From contig JAGATN010000021.1 of the NCBI GenBank assembly GCA_017621225.1, forward strand, positions 1 to 64,000: a DNA stretch of 64,000 bases, written 5' to 3'. The DNA comes from Muribaculaceae bacterium. Its GTDB lineage: Bacteria; Bacteroidota; Bacteroidia; Bacteroidales; Muribaculaceae. Position 1 is the stretch's first letter. The number at the start of each line of letters is the position of its first letter. The translations under genes were made by a program, and so were the position numbers. The notes beneath the pieces were generated by a model that searched no databases, had not been told where the DNA came from, and saw nothing but the letters and a program-made list of their open reading frames with translations. Shown in pieces: positions 44,137 to 52,326 of the stretch.

Positions 44137-44790
44137 ATGAATGAGAAAAATGAAGCGTTGTTGTCGCTTGCATTTGAGGTTGAAGGACTGATAGTGCTTC
44201 TGGAGCGACGAGCCGACAGGACTCCGGCGGAAGTGGTTGAGTTGCTTAAGGAAAAAGTGGCTAAACTGAAATCGAGCGTCGACGTATTGTCGTGTGTCAA
44301 GAGCTATTCGTCGGTTGCTGCGTCAGCCGAATATGAGGAGCGTCAGGATGCTGCCGGAAAACCGTCGCAACTGGTTGCTGCGGTCGTGGAACCCGAACCG
44401 AAGCCGGTTGTCAAGATTGCCGAACCAAAACCGGTTGTCAAGATTCCCGTTCCGGAACCCGAATCGAAGAAACCGCAAGAGCCAATCATTACGCCGATCG
44501 TAGAGAAGATATCGCAACGTCAGGCTCCCGAAAAGCATGTGGCTCCCGTGAAGGATATAGAAACGTTGGGCGATATGCACAAGGTTTTCACGCTAAACGA
44601 TAAATTCAGATTCCGTCGCGAGTTGTTCAATAACAATGATACTGACTTTCAGGATGCGCTTAACGTGGTCAAGACCATGAGCAGTTTGGACGATGCCAAG
44701 GATTATTTCTATAATGATCTGTGCTGGGATTCTGAAAATGAGGATGTAAAGGACTTCATTGAAGTTATTTCCGGTTATTTCAGCCATTAA
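44137..44790 (+). CDS. Conserved hypothetical protein with Pro-rich linker
   Basis: This is a 217-residue cytosolic protein of no family I can name. A helical N-terminal domain (about 1-60, LLSLAFEVEGLIVLLERR) is joined to a compact C-terminal domain (about 145-217) by a repetitive linker. The linker has two direct copies of EPKPVVKI (about 85-105). The C-terminal domain contains DMHKVFTLNDKFRFRRELFNN, FQDALNVVKTMSSLDDAKDYF and W-S-E-acidic segments. I recall a similar domain as a conserved Bacteroidales hypothetical. Start taken at ATG 44137; the TTG at 44110 overlaps the -7 box. rsmI follows after 8 bases, so the two are probably coupled. Confidence 0.8.
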   Translation: MNEKNEALLSLAFEVEGLIVLLERRADRTPAEVVELLKEKVAKLKSSVDVLSCVKSYSSVAASAEYEERQDAAGKPSQLVAAVVEPEPKPVVKIAEPKPVVKIPVPEPESKKPQEPIITPIVEKISQRQAPEKHVAPVKDIETLGDMHKVFTLNDKFRFRRELFNNNDTDFQDALNVVKTMSSLDDAKDYFYNDLCWDSENEDVKDFIEVISGYFSH

Positions 44791-44798
44791 AGAAAAAT

Positions 44799-45524
44799 AT
44801 GTCGGGTAAGCTATATATGGTTCCTACTCCGGTCGGCAATTTGGCGGATATGTCGCCGCGTGCCATCGAAGTATTGCGTCAGGTGAATTTGATATTGGCT
44901 GAAGATACGCGCACGTCAGGCGTTTTGATGAAGCATTTCGGCATTGAAACTCCGATGATGAGCCATCACAAGTTCAATGAACACAGCACTTTGGCGCCAA
45001 TAATGGATCGTTTGATGGCCGGTGAAACCATTGCATTGGTAACTGATGCCGGAACTCCGGGCATTTCCGATCCGGGATTCTTGCTTACGCGCGAATGCCG
45101 CAGGCTCGACATCGTTGTTGAAACACTTCCGGGGCCTACCGCATTCGTTCCGGCGTTGGTCAATTCTGGCTTGCCGTGCGAGCGATTTTGTTTTGAGGGA
45201 TTTTTGCCGGTAAAGAAGGGCAGGGCTACCCGATTGGAAGAATTGGCTGCCGATTCGCGTACCACTATAATATACGAATCACCGTTGCGGCTCGTAAAAA
45301 CGCTTATGCAGCTTATGGATGTTTGCGGTGGCGAACGCGAAGCATCAGTGTCGCGTGAAATATCGAAGAAGTACGACACGACCGTGCGCGGAACGCTGAG
45401 CGAGCTTGTCGATTTTTTTAAGGAAAACAATCCCAAGGGTGAAATTGTTATTGTATTGTCGGGGAAAAAGGATGATATTGAAAAGCCTCGTCATCGAAAC
45501 AAATATAAGTTAGATGAAGAATGA
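44799..45524 (+). CDS. rsmI: RsmI, 16S rRNA C1402 2'-O-methyltransferase
   Basis: RsmI methylates the ribose of C1402 in the decoding centre using S-adenosylmethionine. The 241-residue protein has the tetrapyrrole-methylase fold: VPTPVGNLADMSPRAIEVL (8-26), LAEDTRTSGVLMKHF, LVTDAGTPGISDPGF (about 79-93) and GPTAFVPALVNSGLP. The IIYESPLRLVKTL and ISKKYDTTVRG segments follow. It is slightly shorter than the E. coli enzyme at the C terminus. It follows the hypothetical gene by 8 bases. Confidence 0.96.
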   Translation: MSGKLYMVPTPVGNLADMSPRAIEVLRQVNLILAEDTRTSGVLMKHFGIETPMMSHHKFNEHSTLAPIMDRLMAGETIALVTDAGTPGISDPGFLLTRECRRLDIVVETLPGPTAFVPALVNSGLPCERFCFEGFLPVKKGRATRLEELAADSRTTIIYESPLRLVKTLMQLMDVCGGEREASVSREISKKYDTTVRGTLSELVDFFKENNPKGEIVIVLSGKKDDIEKPRHRNKYKLDEE

Positions 45525-45560
45525 TCATCCAAACAACAACGTTTAACTAAAAGTCATATT

Positions 45561-46424
45561 ATGAAATTATTATTACCTACCACGTTGGCTGCATTGTCGA
45601 TTTTGACATCTTGTGTAGCGAAGGATAAACTTGATAAAGCTGAAGAACAGAACGACGTGTTGAACTCTCAGCTACAAACCACGCTTGCCACCCAAGATAG
45701 CTTGTTTGTGCTTATAAACGATATTTCCGACGGTATGGCACAGATAAAGAATCTTGAAAGCATAGTGTCGACGCCGGGCAACTTAAGCGGCGATGGCATC
45801 TCGACAAAGTCGCAAGTGCGCAATGACATGATTGCAATTCAGCAGGCTTTGCAGCAGCGTCGCGAACGGTTGGATCAGCTTGAGGAACGATTAAAGACCG
45901 TTTCGGGTAAAAATACGGCATTGCTTAAGACCATCGAAAATCTGAAGTCGCAGATAGCAGAACAGGAAACGGAAATTGCCACCCTCAACAATCAGTTGGC
46001 AGCGGCAAACGTTAAGATTGTGTCGTTAGGCGCTGCGGTCGACTCGTTAAGCAGTAGCGTGGAGGCGGAGAAAGTGGTGAGAGAAGAAGCCCAACAACAG
46101 GCTCAGCAACTTACCGACGAGCTCAATACTTGCTACTATGCGATAGGAACCAAGGGCGAACTTCAGAAAAATCAAATAATAAAGACCGGATTCCTTCGCA
46201 AAACCAAGATACTTGAAGGCGATTTTGAAAAAGATTATTTCACCACGTCCGACAAACGATCGCTGAATGAAATAGCTCTGCATTCAAAAAAGGCTAAAGT
46301 AATAACCAACCAGCCTAAGGATAGCTATGAAATAGTGGATAATGGCGGTCAGAAGGTATTGAAGATAACGAATCCTACAAAATTCTGGAGCTTGTCGAAT
46401 TTCCTCGTAATACAGGTCGACTGA
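45561..46424 (+). CDS. Coiled-coil lipoprotein, possibly Cbp1-like
   Basis: This is a 287-residue lipoprotein. The lipobox is ILTSC (Cys18). A very long heptad-rich coiled coil spans about 24-195 (ERLDQLEERLKTVSGKNTALLKTIENL style, later VREEAQQQAQQLTDEL). A globular C-terminal part follows (about 195-287: CYYAIGTKGELQKNQIIKTG, GFLRKTKILEGDFEKDYFTT). The layout reminds me of the Bacteroides Cbp1 collagen-binding adhesin family, but that is from memory and collagen binding is not shown. The rod shape suggests it spans or projects from the outer membrane. A terminator follows. Confidence 0.8.
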   Translation: MKLLLPTTLAALSILTSCVAKDKLDKAEEQNDVLNSQLQTTLATQDSLFVLINDISDGMAQIKNLESIVSTPGNLSGDGISTKSQVRNDMIAIQQALQQRRERLDQLEERLKTVSGKNTALLKTIENLKSQIAEQETEIATLNNQLAAANVKIVSLGAAVDSLSSSVEAEKVVREEAQQQAQQLTDELNTCYYAIGTKGELQKNQIIKTGFLRKTKILEGDFEKDYFTTSDKRSLNEIALHSKKAKVITNQPKDSYEIVDNGGQKVLKITNPTKFWSLSNFLVIQVD

Positions 46425-46481
46425 CATAGATACACATAGATTCGTCCGATAAACTCTTTTTTGATCGGCTGAAAAAAGATA

Positions 46482-46516
46482 GGGCCGGCTCCTGCATGGG
46501 TGCCGGCCCGAATTTT
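46482..46516 (+). terminator. GC-rich terminator
   Basis: An 8-pair stem GGGCCGGC/GCCGGCCC (46482-46489 with 46502-46509) is followed by GAATTTTAT. It closes the rsmI-lipoprotein unit and marks the left edge of the accessory patch. Confidence 0.8.
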
Positions 46517-46602
46517 ATCCGACATCAAAACGTTTTGTCTGACAGCAATATGTAAATCGCAGAGTCATCGGTAGACACTAATGAAATCATACGAAAATTT
46601 CG

Positions 46603-46610
46603 TAACTTTG
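46603..46610 (+). promoter_or_regulatory. -7 box before the broken regulator
   Basis: TAACTTTG is an exact box 22 bases ahead of the remnant ATG. It probably once drove the LuxR regulator and now drives the TPR-HTH gene, with the remnant as leader. No clear -33 element. Confidence 0.6.
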
Positions 46611-46631
46611 CATGTATAAAGACCAACCACA

Positions 46632-46819
46632 ATGAAAGCTCCCGACTATTTTTTCATATCCGATAACGAGGTTTGGCTCCTTGACGAGCTTGATTACAGC
46701 CGTGTGTCGGAATATGTGAATGTGGTGGAGGCTTTCTCGCTCCATCAATCAGAGCGTTTATATCATCGACTACAAATCTTGCATTTTGAAGAAGAATGAG
46801 ATTGCACAATTTTCATAAA
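46632..46819 (+). pseudogene. Remnant of a LuxR/PAS regulator, frameshifted
   Basis: The ATG at 46632 opens a frame reading MKAPDYFFISDNEVWLLDEL... and EYVNVVEA. This matches the start of a Bacteroidales regulator family that has an N-terminal PAS-like domain and a C-terminal LuxR helix-turn-helix (family recalled, not searched). Near 46736-46740 the frame is lost. Shifting by one base restores SRSINQSVYIIDYKS, the expected continuation, until TAA at 46817-46819. So one base was gained in a TTT run and everything beyond about residue 65 is missing. The next gene starts inside the remnant at 46796, sharing ATGA with the original-frame stop. Confidence 0.75.
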
Positions 46820-48208
46820 GCTTTTATGGTAATGGCATTAGCGATATTTTTATCGTTAATGGCTTGTAACGGTGGCCATGTTTCTGAAATTTATCGTGGC
46901 TTGCAAAAGGCTGAAGAATTTATCTCAGATGATAAAAAAGAAGATGCTCTTATACAGCTTTTTGAACTTGAGAATAGCATTGATGCAACTACTCCCGACA
47001 CTTTGAAATATAAGGTGCTGTCGCGAATCGGCGGCATATATTATTCTGACTTAAAAGAGGATAAGGCTGATGAATATTTTAAGAAAGCATTAGCCGTTGC
47101 ACGTAAATGTGGCAATGGTTATTTGAGCGTTGCATTGTGGAACAGATGTCTGACCTTATCTGACAATGATTCGATTTTGATATATCTTAAGGAATGTCAT
47201 GATATCAGTCACGCCTCCGGAACAAGATATACCGAAGCGATGTCGGGAATTAATCTTGCAAATGCATACATCCAAATCGGAAATATGGATAAGGCGCATG
47301 AGGTACTTGACAATATGGATCATGTGGTTGGCAACGACAGTGTGCTTGAAATTGAACTGACAAATGCCAGGCTGAATTATCTTATTATCAATAAGAGTTT
47401 TGACAAGGCAAAAGAAATACTTAAAGCGCAGGATGTAAGAAATTTGAATTTATATGGCCGGTTTTCCCGCTATCGCAATTTATATGCTATTGAAATTGGG
47501 AATGGAAGGTATGATAAAGCTATTGAATATCGTGATTCTATTGACGAAATAAAGAGCGAGATTGACTCAATAAGTTTTGATGAAAAGCTGTCAAAAACAG
47601 AGTTGGAGTTTGCGTCGAAACTCGATAAAGAGAAGAAGGATAGAGACATTGCCATCATAATCAGTTTGTGTGTCATCATTTTATTATCTGCATTTCTCTT
47701 TGCGGGAATCAAACGTCGACTTATTATGAGAAAGCAGATTGAGCTGAACGAACAAATATTAAAGCTAAATCTTAGAATAGCTCAACTTACCGAATCTCAT
47801 AATGAGGGTGACACGCCTGTCAACTATGTTGGTGCCGACATTCAACCCGAAGTTATTGAAAAGCTGAGACTGAATAAAGAAATGTTCATAAGTAAGCCGA
47901 TATATGGTCGGTTGAAGCAACTGAATTTGAAGCGCGATTCTGATGCGATAGACAAAAAAGCAGTTAATGAAATCTTGGAATGTGTGATAGGGCAGTTTGC
48001 CGATGTATGTTCAACCATCCGGCAATTATATCCGGGTATGACCTCTGACGATGTGTTGTATTGCTCAATAATCTATGTCGGATTCTCTAAAGAGGTAGCA
48101 TCCGTGGCTTTCGGGTCGAGTGAGGATGCACTTCGCCGACGTAAGAGCAGAATCAAACAAAAGCTTCCGCCGGCTATTTTTGATGCCATTTTTGGGACAA
48201 AAGCGTGA
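46796..48208 (+). CDS. TPR lipoprotein-like membrane regulator with HTH
   Basis: This 470-residue protein is built like the DUF6377 regulator at 6373 but is only distantly similar. It has a signal segment with possible lipobox SLMAC (about Cys24) and TPR-like helices (about 30-270). One membrane segment spans about 285-305 (IAIIISLCVIILLSAFLFAGI). A cytoplasmic coiled stretch and a LuxR-like helix-turn-helix end follow (about 415-465: PGMTSDDVLYCSIIYVGFSKEVASVAF). The membrane helix linking outside TPRs to an inside DNA-binding end argues for a one-component sensor. It probably controls the outer-membrane barrel gene 94 bases downstream. Confidence 0.82.
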   Translation: MRLHNFHKAFMVMALAIFLSLMACNGGHVSEIYRGLQKAEEFISDDKKEDALIQLFELENSIDATTPDTLKYKVLSRIGGIYYSDLKEDKADEYFKKALAVARKCGNGYLSVALWNRCLTLSDNDSILIYLKECHDISHASGTRYTEAMSGINLANAYIQIGNMDKAHEVLDNMDHVVGNDSVLEIELTNARLNYLIINKSFDKAKEILKAQDVRNLNLYGRFSRYRNLYAIEIGNGRYDKAIEYRDSIDEIKSEIDSISFDEKLSKTELEFASKLDKEKKDRDIAIIISLCVIILLSAFLFAGIKRRLIMRKQIELNEQILKLNLRIAQLTESHNEGDTPVNYVGADIQPEVIEKLRLNKEMFISKPIYGRLKQLNLKRDSDAIDKKAVNEILECVIGQFADVCSTIRQLYPGMTSDDVLYCSIIYVGFSKEVASVAFGSSEDALRRRKSRIKQKLPPAIFDAIFGTKA

Positions 48209-48233
48209 CAATACGCTCGTGTCACGTTATTGT
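48204..48233 (+). terminator. Hairpin over the regulator stop codon
   Basis: CGTGACA (48204-48210) pairs with TGTCACG (48220-48226), followed by TTATTGTC. An alternative pairing, GACAATA with TATTGTC, exists. It is a weak terminator or an operator between the regulator and its likely target gene; the TGA stop lies in the first arm. Confidence 0.45.
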
Positions 48234-48269
48234 CCGACTTGATATATAGATGGTTATGATTGGCCGCGC

Positions 48270-48277
48270 TAACTTTG
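48270..48277 (+). promoter_or_regulatory. -7 box of the outer-membrane barrel gene
   Basis: TAACTTTG is an exact box embedded in an inverted repeat GCCGC/GCGGC (around 48263-48281). There is no canonical -33 element, which suggests activator dependence. The TPR-HTH protein upstream is the obvious candidate. Confidence 0.6.
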
Positions 48278-48302
48278 CGGCAGAAACAAAAACCGTTTAT
48301 AT

Positions 48303-50387
48303 ATGAAAAGAATCATACTGATTATCTCACTTCTGCTCGCAATGCCCGTGGGCATCTATGCGCAGGATTCCATCGATTCCCTTACTATTGATAGTGATCT
48401 CGATGAGGTTGTTGTGACCGCGCAACGTAAGTACGTCAAACCGACGGCTCGCGGTCTGAAAGTGTCCATGTCCGGCAATCCTCTTTCAAAAATTGGCAGT
48501 GCCACAGACGCAATTAAGCAGATGCCGCTTATCGACGGTTCGGCAGGTTCCATTTCTGTTTTGGGAAAAGGTGCTCCTGTGATATATATCAATGGGAGGA
48601 AAATGATGAATTCATTTGAATTAAGTGTCTTGAAATCCTCCGACCTCGCATCCGTTGAAATCATCACTAATCCGTCTGCCGAATATGGCTCTGACGTGTC
48701 AGCTGTAATCCTCATTAAAACAAAACAACCTCTCGCCGGATTATATGTTTCCGGCAAAGGAAATGTGACAGCCTCGGAAGAATGGTCGGAATCGGCCGGC
48801 GCCAATCTACAATATCATAGTGATAACGGATTGACTGTTTTTGGTGACATTTCTTATGGGTGGAGTGGCTTTAGACAGAAGCGCCATTATGCCGAATTAT
48901 TCAAAAAGGCTTCAAATACCGAGGAAACCTTTGCTACACTCTCGGATGAAACGGCAAAGAAACGCAGTCAGTCGCTGACGGCTGATGGTGGCTTAAACTA
49001 TGACTTTGGGAAAAACTCCGCAGGCATGAAGTATATCTTCAGTCGCACTCCCAAAAGTAAATTTGCCAGTGAGGGTAATACTTCAACCGATGCGTTGCCA
49101 ATAAGCGACATTACATCGTCAACGTCATACGACGCTCAGGCTTTCAATCATTATATCAATGCATTCGGCGATTTCAAACTGCCGTTATCTATCGGTTTGC
49201 GCGCGGATTTAGACTATATGTTCGGAAAAAATATATCTCGTTGGGATGCAAGGGAAGAAGAAACCGAAAGAATTATAACAAATAGTAATAACTCAAGTCA
49301 CGATTATTTTGGTGCCAAACTGAAAATTAATAGAAAATTCGGCAATATTGACGTAGAGGCCGGTGCGGAATATGCTCATACAAAAAACGACCAATACTTT
49401 ACGAGTCAAGGACTATCGGATATGTTCTTTACGTCTGCGTCAGATATGGTACGTCAGAATCTGCAAGCATATTTCCTCTCGTTTGATTATGACATTAGCC
49501 CAAAATGGAACATTTATGGAGGTATTCGATATGAAAACACAGATTCACGTTATGAGAGAGATATGATTCTTGACAATAATCTTTCAAGGAAATATCACGA
49601 TTTTCTGCCCAATTTAGGAATTCAGTTCAAATCGCCCGTGACTTTAGCGATGTATTACAGAGCCAATGTCGGTCGGCCATCATATTCACTGCTTGATAAT
49701 AACTTTGCCTATGTAACACCAACTCTATGGGAAACGGGTAACCCGGAATTGGTTGCTTCAAGAGCTCATAATGTAGGTGTTTCATTATACTATCGAAATT
49801 TTATCTTTCAAGGAACATACATCCGTTCTGAAAATGCAATAGGCAGCGTATATCAATATAATGCCGGACTTAATGCAAATGTCAGAACCAATGTCAATCT
49901 ACCGGATTATGATATATGGCAGTTGGTTGCATCACAAGGATTCAATGTCAAGTTCTGGCATCCGACCGTTCAAGGCGTTTTATTGCTTCAAAATTTGCAA
50001 TATGGTGATCCGATTCGGAAATATAACAAACCGTTTTATCAGTTGTCATTGAATAACAGATTCGATTTGCCAGCAGGAATCTACGCTTATCTCTCAGCGT
50101 TTTATCTTGGAACAGGTAATACAACCACCACATATTCTCGCGGAACATGGCAAATGGCATTGACACTCAGCAAGAGTTATAGAAATTGGACCTTTACACT
50201 ATCGGCCAACGACATCTTCGGAACATGGAAGCAAAGATTTGATACTTATTCCAATACGGTCGATTATAAATCAGACATAAAGGGTGCATCGCAGCACGTG
50301 TCTGTCACAGCGCGATATACCATAAATGTGGCAAAAGGCAAGTACAAAGGTAAAGCCGTGCGAGAAGACGAAATGAACCGACTATGA
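48303..50387 (+). CDS. Outer-membrane beta-barrel protein with TonB-type plug
   Basis: This 694-residue protein has a signal peptide ending GIYAQ (about 1-21), then a short DSLTIDSDLDEVVVTAQRK segment like a TonB box. A plug domain follows (about 45-145: DAIKQMPLIDG, GAPVIYINGRKM, VEIITNPSAEYG). The rest is a barrel of roughly 550 residues. It lacks the carboxypeptidase-like N-terminal extension of SusC proteins and has no SusD partner, so it belongs to the smaller outer-membrane beta-barrel family. It may import a small ligand via TonB or act as an exporter. The C terminus extends past the last strand with a basic tail. Confidence 0.85.
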   Translation: MKRIILIISLLLAMPVGIYAQDSIDSLTIDSDLDEVVVTAQRKYVKPTARGLKVSMSGNPLSKIGSATDAIKQMPLIDGSAGSISVLGKGAPVIYINGRKMMNSFELSVLKSSDLASVEIITNPSAEYGSDVSAVILIKTKQPLAGLYVSGKGNVTASEEWSESAGANLQYHSDNGLTVFGDISYGWSGFRQKRHYAELFKKASNTEETFATLSDETAKKRSQSLTADGGLNYDFGKNSAGMKYIFSRTPKSKFASEGNTSTDALPISDITSSTSYDAQAFNHYINAFGDFKLPLSIGLRADLDYMFGKNISRWDAREEETERIITNSNNSSHDYFGAKLKINRKFGNIDVEAGAEYAHTKNDQYFTSQGLSDMFFTSASDMVRQNLQAYFLSFDYDISPKWNIYGGIRYENTDSRYERDMILDNNLSRKYHDFLPNLGIQFKSPVTLAMYYRANVGRPSYSLLDNNFAYVTPTLWETGNPELVASRAHNVGVSLYYRNFIFQGTYIRSENAIGSVYQYNAGLNANVRTNVNLPDYDIWQLVASQGFNVKFWHPTVQGVLLLQNLQYGDPIRKYNKPFYQLSLNNRFDLPAGIYAYLSAFYLGTGNTTTTYSRGTWQMALTLSKSYRNWTFTLSANDIFGTWKQRFDTYSNTVDYKSDIKGASQHVSVTARYTINVAKGKYKGKAVREDEMNRL

Positions 50388-50401
50388 TAAAAACAGCTTA
50401 A

Positions 50402-50760
50402 TCATACATTTATATTGACAGGCAACCCCGGCAGTCGCGTCGGGGTTGCCTGCTACATGGTGCGCTGAAATCGAGCCGGTATATTCAGATCTTTGGCTAT
50501 GATAAAGCCGCCGATATCAAGAGCTTCATGCAGAGCTACGGTGAGGCCACCGAGCAGCGGAAAGCTGTCGGCGTATGGCTCTGTGACTATGCGAAACACC
50601 GGCAGCCTTTTGATGAAATAAAACATAGTCATGAACTCCGAGTGCTTACCGATGACGCAGAGGTCGGTATGATTGGAGGGTTGAGATAGGACGAGACCTT
50701 TATATGAGATAATGGATAAGGGTATCAGCTTATTAACCTGTTTGCAATAGCAAACTGATC
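50402..50760. pseudogene. Degenerate coding remnant, both strands open
   Basis: No intact gene fits here. On the plus strand a frame without a start codon is open from 50402 to TAG at 50687-50689, reading for example DKAADIKSFMQSYGEATEQ. On the minus strand a frame is open from about 50770 down to TAG near 50452-50454, reading for example PLLGGLTVALHEALDIGG. It also lacks a start before residue-rich codons and runs straight into the hairpin at 50419-50452, as a real 3' end would. Both show protein-like codon pattern, unlike nearby gaps. I think this is the 3' piece of a lost gene, more likely minus-strand, but the family is unknown. Confidence 0.4.
50419..50452. terminator. 12-pair hairpin between barrel gene and remnant
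   Basis: CAGGCAACCCCG (50419-50430) pairs perfectly with 50441-50452. The plus side lacks a T-run; the minus side has a modest AT-rich tail (TGTCAATATAAATG). It is probably the terminator of a lost minus-strand gene that still ends the barrel transcript. Confidence 0.6.
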
Positions 50761-50783
50761 GTCATTTTGGTTAAAATTAACTA

Positions 50784-50814
50784 TTGTGGGCGTGACCTTA
50801 AGCCTGTAATTTTG
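50784..50814 (+). promoter_or_regulatory. Promoter of the DUF1349 gene
   Basis: TTG (50784-50786), exactly 20 bases, TAATTTTG (50807-50814). It is a consensus promoter with a leader of about 25 bases. Confidence 0.8.
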
Positions 50815-50845
50815 CAACATCAAAGTAACTATAAAAATACTTCAT

Positions 50846-51574
50846 ATGAATACAAAGACACTATTGGCTTCAGCCTTGACAATTTTTAACCTAACGGCTT
50901 GTACGCCATCATCGGAGGAGGCAAAAGAAGACGCATATGAGCCGGCTTTTCGGATTCAGGACTGCGATGTGAAACTGGGTGGTATCCATTTCACAAAAAT
51001 GGTAAACGATGCAGATAAGCAAGTAAGCCAGGCCGATACGGTCATAAGCTTCATCGCACCGGAAGGCACAGACCTTTTCATCGATCCGAATGACGGCAAA
51101 CTGACCAAATCGACCGCAAAGATTCTGTTGACAGAGATTGATAACACAAAACCGTTTACATTCTCAGGACGCCTCAAGCCGGGATTCACGAAAGACGGTT
51201 TATACAATGCGGCCAACCTGATGGTAGTGGCAAACGACACCCTCTGGCAGAAACTCTGTTTTGAGCAGGACGAGCGTGGCAAGCATCGGGTGGTGACAGT
51301 ACGTACTGTCGGAACATCTGACGACAACAACCATGAAGTTATCGAGCAGGACAACATATATTACAAAATATCATCTGACACTCATACTATAGCAAGTTAT
51401 TTCTCTCTGGACGGCAAAGAGTGGCAGATGGTGCGCTTGTATAAGAACAACTATCCCAAAGAACTATATATAGGAATATGCTCGCAAGCGCCTGTCAAAG
51501 GTGAATGTGTAAGCGAATTCAGCGAACTGTCGTTGTCTACTGACAATGTTGGCGATTTCCGTTTAGGGAATTAA
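50846..51574 (+). CDS. DUF1349-like lipoprotein
   Basis: This 242-residue lipoprotein has the lipobox NLTAC (Cys19). The body resembles the DUF1349 concanavalin-like beta sandwich: GTDLFIDPNDGK, KPFTFSGRLKPGF, YYKISSDTHTIASYFSLDGKEWQMVRLY, LYIGICSQAP. Such domains bind sugars or assist glycoside hydrolases, but no catalytic residues are evident. It has its own consensus promoter. Its last 12 bases overlap the 3' end of the convergent LuxR gene, leaving no room for a terminator. Confidence 0.85.
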   Translation: MNTKTLLASALTIFNLTACTPSSEEAKEDAYEPAFRIQDCDVKLGGIHFTKMVNDADKQVSQADTVISFIAPEGTDLFIDPNDGKLTKSTAKILLTEIDNTKPFTFSGRLKPGFTKDGLYNAANLMVVANDTLWQKLCFEQDERGKHRVVTVRTVGTSDDNNHEVIEQDNIYYKISSDTHTIASYFSLDGKEWQMVRLYKNNYPKELYIGICSQAPVKGECVSEFSELSLSTDNVGDFRLGN

Positions 51575-52318
51575 TCCCATCGCCTTCGCCACCTTGCAAG
51601 CTTCTATGGCATTGCCGACTTTCAGCTTCTGTAAAATGTTCTGGCGGTGCCTGTGAACGGTATTGACACTGATACACAGATTGTCGGCTATTTCCTTGCT
51701 CTGAAGGCCGTTACCAATTAGCCTCAATACCGCAATTTCACGAGAGGAAAGAATATTCACATAATCATCAGTCGTCAATATGCGGCACTCCCCGGTTCGT
51801 GTATTGACGATTTTTGGTGTGTCCTGATTGTCATAGCATAGTGTGTATATACACACATTCAGCCAATAACAGCCATCACTCGTTCCTTCGAGCGAGAACA
51901 TACGGTGCCGGATCGACCGCCAAACGCCGTCCTTGTCACGCATACGGAGATTGTCGCTCAGGATATAATTCCGTCTTTCATCAGGTGTTTTCTTTTCGGT
52001 AAGGTGTATGTATGCAAGTTCATGGGCATGGCGCAGCATAAGATCATCTTGATTGGCTCTGCTGAAGATAAACTCCTCATAAAGTGATGGAATAGTAGGA
52101 CAACGCTCATCATCCGAAAGACCAAGCAAATCCGCCAATCCTCCATAAAAACAGTAGCTGCAGTTTCTTATGAAGTCTCCCATGGATACAATGGCGTTCT
52201 CTGCCAAAGCATATGCTTGGCCTATATGCATATATTTGTCAAGTTCACACTCATTCCCCCTCTCTGTAAAAGGCTGTGAAAGATAGAGTCTGTTTATCGG
52301 TTCAAAATATTTGTCCAT
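51563..52318 (-). CDS. LuxR-family regulator with N-terminal sensor domain
   Basis: This is a 251-residue transcription regulator. The first 175 residues form a PAS-like or unclassified sensor region (GDFIRNCSYCFYGG, MLRHAHELAYIHLTEKK, WRSIRHRMFSLEG). The C-terminal 65 residues are a clear LuxR helix-turn-helix (SSREIAVLRLIGNGLQSKEIADNLCISVNTVHRHRQNIL). There is no receiver domain, so it is a one-component regulator. I start at the ATG at 52318; the frame continues upstream into feoAB but that part is the antiporter-side shadow. It starts 8 bases after feoAB and may respond to iron or redox, though that is guesswork. Confidence 0.85.
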   Translation of the reverse strand: MDKYFEPINRLYLSQPFTERGNECELDKYMHIGQAYALAENAIVSMGDFIRNCSYCFYGGLADLLGLSDDERCPTIPSLYEEFIFSRANQDDLMLRHAHELAYIHLTEKKTPDERRNYILSDNLRMRDKDGVWRSIRHRMFSLEGTSDGCYWLNVCIYTLCYDNQDTPKIVNTRTGECRILTTDDYVNILSSREIAVLRLIGNGLQSKEIADNLCISVNTVHRHRQNILQKLKVGNAIEACKVAKAMGLIP

Positions 52319-52326
52319 CCAGTTGC

